Positions 31,692-33,370 of a DNA stretch of 33,370 nucleotides are shown here, piece by piece. This DNA is from Ignavibacteriales bacterium. Its GTDB lineage: Bacteria; Bacteroidota; Ignavibacteria; UBA10030. Made by a program: the position numbers and the translations under genes. The notes under the pieces are model-generated. The model ran no database searches. It was not told the DNA's origin and saw only the letters and a list, made by a program, of their open reading frames with translations. The stretch lies in contig JACQPT010000138.1 of NCBI GenBank assembly GCA_016207415.1, forward strand, positions 1 through 33,370. The letters are read 5' to 3'. Position 1 is the stretch's first letter; each line of letters starts with the position of its first letter.

Positions 31692-31949
31692 CTAACCAAA
31701 GCTGCTCACGATTCCGTCCAGCGCCTCACCTCGCGCATACATCTCGTTCAGTTTTTGCACAATCCTGAGTATCGATGTCCGGCGCTCCTCAGCGATGTCA
31801 TGTATAAACCTGTGGATATCCGGATAGTCGCACTCGCTTTCCATCCGTTGATAGAATTCCATGAGTTTTGTTTCCGCGCGGAGGGCTTCGTTCAGAGCCG
31901 CACACATGTTGCGGCACGCATGGTTGCACATAAATTCTTCAAGGTTCAT
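31692..31949 (-). CDS. Cys/His-rich small helical protein, unknown
   Basis: This 85-aa protein opens with EEFMCNHACRNMC and continues as two amphipathic helices with many Glu and His residues (KLMEFYQRME, DIHRFIHDIAEERRTS). The N-terminal Cys/His cluster and Glu/His helices could bind metal, in the manner of a ferritin-like or rubrerythrin-like fragment, but no standard motif is complete. ATG 31949 has AAGGA upstream; the earlier ATG at 31973 would overlap korC. It follows korC by 20 nt and is probably expressed with it. Confidence 0.7.
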   Translation of the reverse strand: MNLEEFMCNHACRNMCAALNEALRAETKLMEFYQRMESECDYPDIHRFIHDIAEERRTSILRIVQKLNEMYARGEALDGIVSSFG

Positions 31950-31969
31950 GGTGGGTCCTTTCATGAAAT

Positions 31970-32530
31970 TCACGCTGTTACGATCGATTGAGCAACCAGG
32001 TCTTTGCCCCGCGCCAACGCTTTCTCGTTGACGGGCAGAAGATTCTGCCGGTGCGCTGGCAGGACTTTTCGCAAAGCTTTCATCACACTCTCCGGTGATA
32101 CAATCGGCTTCCGCTCCAGGAACGCGCCCAGCATCACAACATTTGCCACCTGCTTGCTGCCGAGTGCCTGCGCCTCTTTCAACCCGACGATGCTCAGAAT
32201 TTCGATACCGGCCGAGGTGGGAGGCTTGATAATCGTTGATTGCTCGTACAGGAGAAGCCCTCCCGGTTTTATTTTCGCACGAAACTTGTCCATGGAAGGC
32301 TGATTCAGAATAATGCCGGAATCAAACATCGAGACAATAGGAGAGCTGATGCGTTTTTCGGAAATGATCACGATGCAATTCGCCGTCCCCCCTCGCATCT
32401 CCGGACCATACGAGGGCATCCAGCTGACTTCTTTCCCTTCAATCATGGCGGCGTACGCAAGGATTTGCCCCATCGAAAGCACACCCTGGCCGCCGAAGCC
32501 TGCGATGATGATTTCATGTGTACCGTTCAT
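31970..32530 (-). CDS. korC: 2-oxoacid:ferredoxin oxidoreductase gamma subunit (KorC-like)
   Basis: This protein of about 186 aa has the gamma-domain pattern IIIAGFGGQGVLSMGQ at the N-terminus, SWMPSYGPEMRGGTAN near residue 45 and KQVANVVMLGAF later. Gamma subunits complete 2-oxoglutarate or pyruvate:ferredoxin oxidoreductases and contact CoA. No alpha or beta subunit is next to it in this window: upstream lies a MITE-like element and then unrelated small genes. ATG 32530 is preceded by AGGAGG. It is either an orphan subunit or has been cut off from korAB by rearrangement. The exact oxoacid cannot be told. Confidence 0.88.
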   Translation of the reverse strand: MNGTHEIIIAGFGGQGVLSMGQILAYAAMIEGKEVSWMPSYGPEMRGGTANCIVIISEKRISSPIVSMFDSGIILNQPSMDKFRAKIKPGGLLLYEQSTIIKPPTSAGIEILSIVGLKEAQALGSKQVANVVMLGAFLERKPIVSPESVMKALRKVLPAHRQNLLPVNEKALARGKDLVAQSIVTA

Positions 32531-32586
32531 TCTGTTCTTGCCTCCTTTTGTTTCGTCATCGGCCTGGTGAACTTTGACAAGGTCAC

Positions 32587-32758
32587 TAGAACACATCTCA
32601 AAAATACCTTGTCATGCCCGCGGATTGTTAGCGGGCATCCAGAAAATAGCCGTTTTCTGGACTCCTGTCCGACTCTAGTCGAGATCTCGATTCGATGTGA
32701 ACATCGAATCGGACTTAAAATCCGCAGGAGTGACATTGTATTTTTGAGATAGGTTCTA
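32587..32758. mobile_element. MITE-like element with 28-bp terminal inverted repeats
   Basis: The ends TAGAACACATCTCAAAAATA (starting 32587) and TATTTTTGAGATAGGTTCTA (ending 32758) are inverted repeats matching at about 24 of 28 positions and begin and end with TA. The inside folds into further hairpins: GCCCGC/GCGGGC, CCAGAAAA/TTTTCTGG and GATTCGATGT/ACATCGAATC. It has no coding capacity. This is the form of a non-autonomous element using TA targets, or a palindromic dispersed repeat. It lies directly upstream of korC, and the stop codon of the next gene (32756-32758) lies in its right end. Confidence 0.75.
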
Positions 32759-33073
32759 ACCACACATCCCACGTTGCGCCGAATCGCTGCGAATTTGCAG
32801 CTTGTACTTCCCGGCTTTCTTTGGGTCTCGTTGCACAAAAATATTGTCTCCCGCTTTGAGCCCTTCCCATCGAATGAAGTAATGCTCATGCGCAGATTCC
32901 GGCCCGCGACATTCGCAGTGATACGACTCCACCTTCGCACGCTTGTGAGTTGCACCGTGCATAAGGTCGAACTGCCTCCCGAGCATCGGGAAGAATGCGA
33001 GCTTTTCTTTATACACGAGAATGTAGTTCTCGCGAGCTTCTTCCGCCGATATTTTACGAGAGTAAGTGTCCAT
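32756..33073 (-). CDS. Conserved small protein, unknown function
   Basis: This 105-aa protein opens with KISAEEARENYILVYKEKL and FFPMLG, then has VESYHCECRGPESAHEHYF and IRWEGLKAGDNIF. It resembles a small conserved family of unknown function that I cannot name. No signal or membrane segment is present. Its stop codon (TAG at 32756-32758) is formed by the end of the MITE-like element, so the natural C-terminus may have been changed by the insertion. ATG 33073 overlaps the previous gene by 20 nt. Confidence 0.65.
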   Translation of the reverse strand: MDTYSRKISAEEARENYILVYKEKLAFFPMLGRQFDLMHGATHKRAKVESYHCECRGPESAHEHYFIRWEGLKAGDNIFVQRDPKKAGKYKLQIRSDSAQRGMCG

Positions 33074-33296
33074 GCTTCACCAAACGGGCTAAGCTCTTGC
33101 GTGACCTCCGAACCCATGGCACGACAACTCCCAGCGCAAGGGAATACCTGAGGCACCATTCCCAATCCGTAACCCCGACACCGGAAACCAATATGCTGTA
33201 CACATACATAATGGCAACCGATCCCAAAAAAGCCGCCAGGGCAATACTAAATCCTTCAAAGAAAACCATGACGTATGTCAAATCGTGTTTACTCAT
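33054..33296 (-). CDS. Small membrane protein, unknown
   Basis: This 80-aa protein has two hydrophobic segments (about residues 6-36 and 45-60) followed by a basic tail (RRSRKSLARLVKHG). No domain is recognised. ATG 33296 overlaps the preceding stop as ATGA, showing it follows the upstream membrane protein in one transcript. The next gene overlaps its end by 20 nt. Confidence 0.65.
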   Translation of the reverse strand: MSKHDLTYVMVFFEGFSIALAAFLGSVAIMYVYSILVSGVGVTDWEWCLRYSLALGVVVPWVRRSRKSLARLVKHGHLLS

Positions 33297-33370
33297 GTTT
33301 TTTTCAATTGCCGCTTTGACTCTTGGCCTTTGACAATGACGTATGCAATGAGCGCGAAAAGGAAAAAGAC
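33293..33370 (-). CDS. C-terminal end of a membrane protein (partial)
   Basis: The last 25 codons of a gene entering from the right edge read FFLFALIAYVIVKGQESKRQL and end KKT, then TGA. One hydrophobic helix and a basic tail are visible. It is coupled to the next gene through ATGA. Nothing more can be said. Confidence 0.6.
   Translation of the reverse strand, partial: VFFLFALIAYVIVKGQESKRQLKKT

Noticed and set aside
32527-33165. 212-codon minus-strand frame through the MITE-like element
   Set aside because: It overlaps the 105-aa gene and the element in a different frame; its product is basic and low-quality, so it is a shadow.

Overview
The window encodes, almost entirely on the minus strand, an anaerobic nitrogen-oxide respiration region. 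It probably comes from a Bacteroidota/Ignavibacteria-type bacterium. This placement is inferred from a Sec-exported lipoprotein (clade II) NosZ, a YwiC-like protein inside the nos operon, a KorC-type subunit, several small families of that lineage and mid-range GC; no rRNA marker is present. I saw no tRNA, rRNA, CRISPR array or transposase gene.

Reading the minus strand from the right edge: (1) 33370-31692 holds two small membrane-protein genes, a conserved 105-aa gene, a roughly 172-bp MITE-like element with 28-bp terminal inverted repeats, an orphan 2-oxoacid oxidoreductase gamma subunit (korC) and a Cys/His-rich helical protein. (2) 31656-30791 holds two lipoprotein-like genes, the second broken by a frameshift. 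(3) 30589-27622 is a likely operon of universal stress protein, Rrf2 regulator, NapH/CcoG-like polyferredoxin membrane protein and methyltransferase.

(4) 27576-16334 is the centrepiece. A near-consensus sigma70 promoter drives a second Rrf2 regulator, then a Tat-exported nitrite-oxidoreductase/nitrate-reductase-type molybdoenzyme (NxrA-like alpha, a novel 86-aa protein, NxrB-like beta, dihaem/EB_dh gamma). These are followed by a TorD-like chaperone, a HEAT-repeat protein, a DksA/TraR zinc finger, a carboxymuconolactone-decarboxylase-like gene with an in-frame TGA, moaA and mobA. Enzyme, chaperone and cofactor genes sit in one tight array.

(5) 16283-4251 is a nos operon that starts with its own electron-supply chain: a GltD-like flavoprotein with ferredoxin domains, a Rieske protein, a b6-type cytochrome b and a pentahaem cytochrome c. 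Then come nosZ, a four-TM protein, a YwiC-like protein, nosD, nosF, nosL and nosY. The layout suggests electrons pass from quinol (and perhaps NAD(P)H) through a dedicated bc complex to N2O reductase.

(6) 4077-2191 carries a DUF4920 protein and a nitronate monooxygenase-like flavoprotein, ending in a DsrE-like remnant and a clear minus-strand terminator. (7) 1648-1 carries a frameshifted PadR regulator, a membrane protein, a ferredoxin and the N-terminal part of a multihaem cytochrome c that runs off the window.

Together the genes describe an organism that can interconvert nitrate and nitrite at a periplasmic type II molybdoenzyme and reduce N2O to N2. Several genes show single-base lesions (PadR, CMD-like, lipoprotein). 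These may be real decay or, given three in one window, residual assembly errors.
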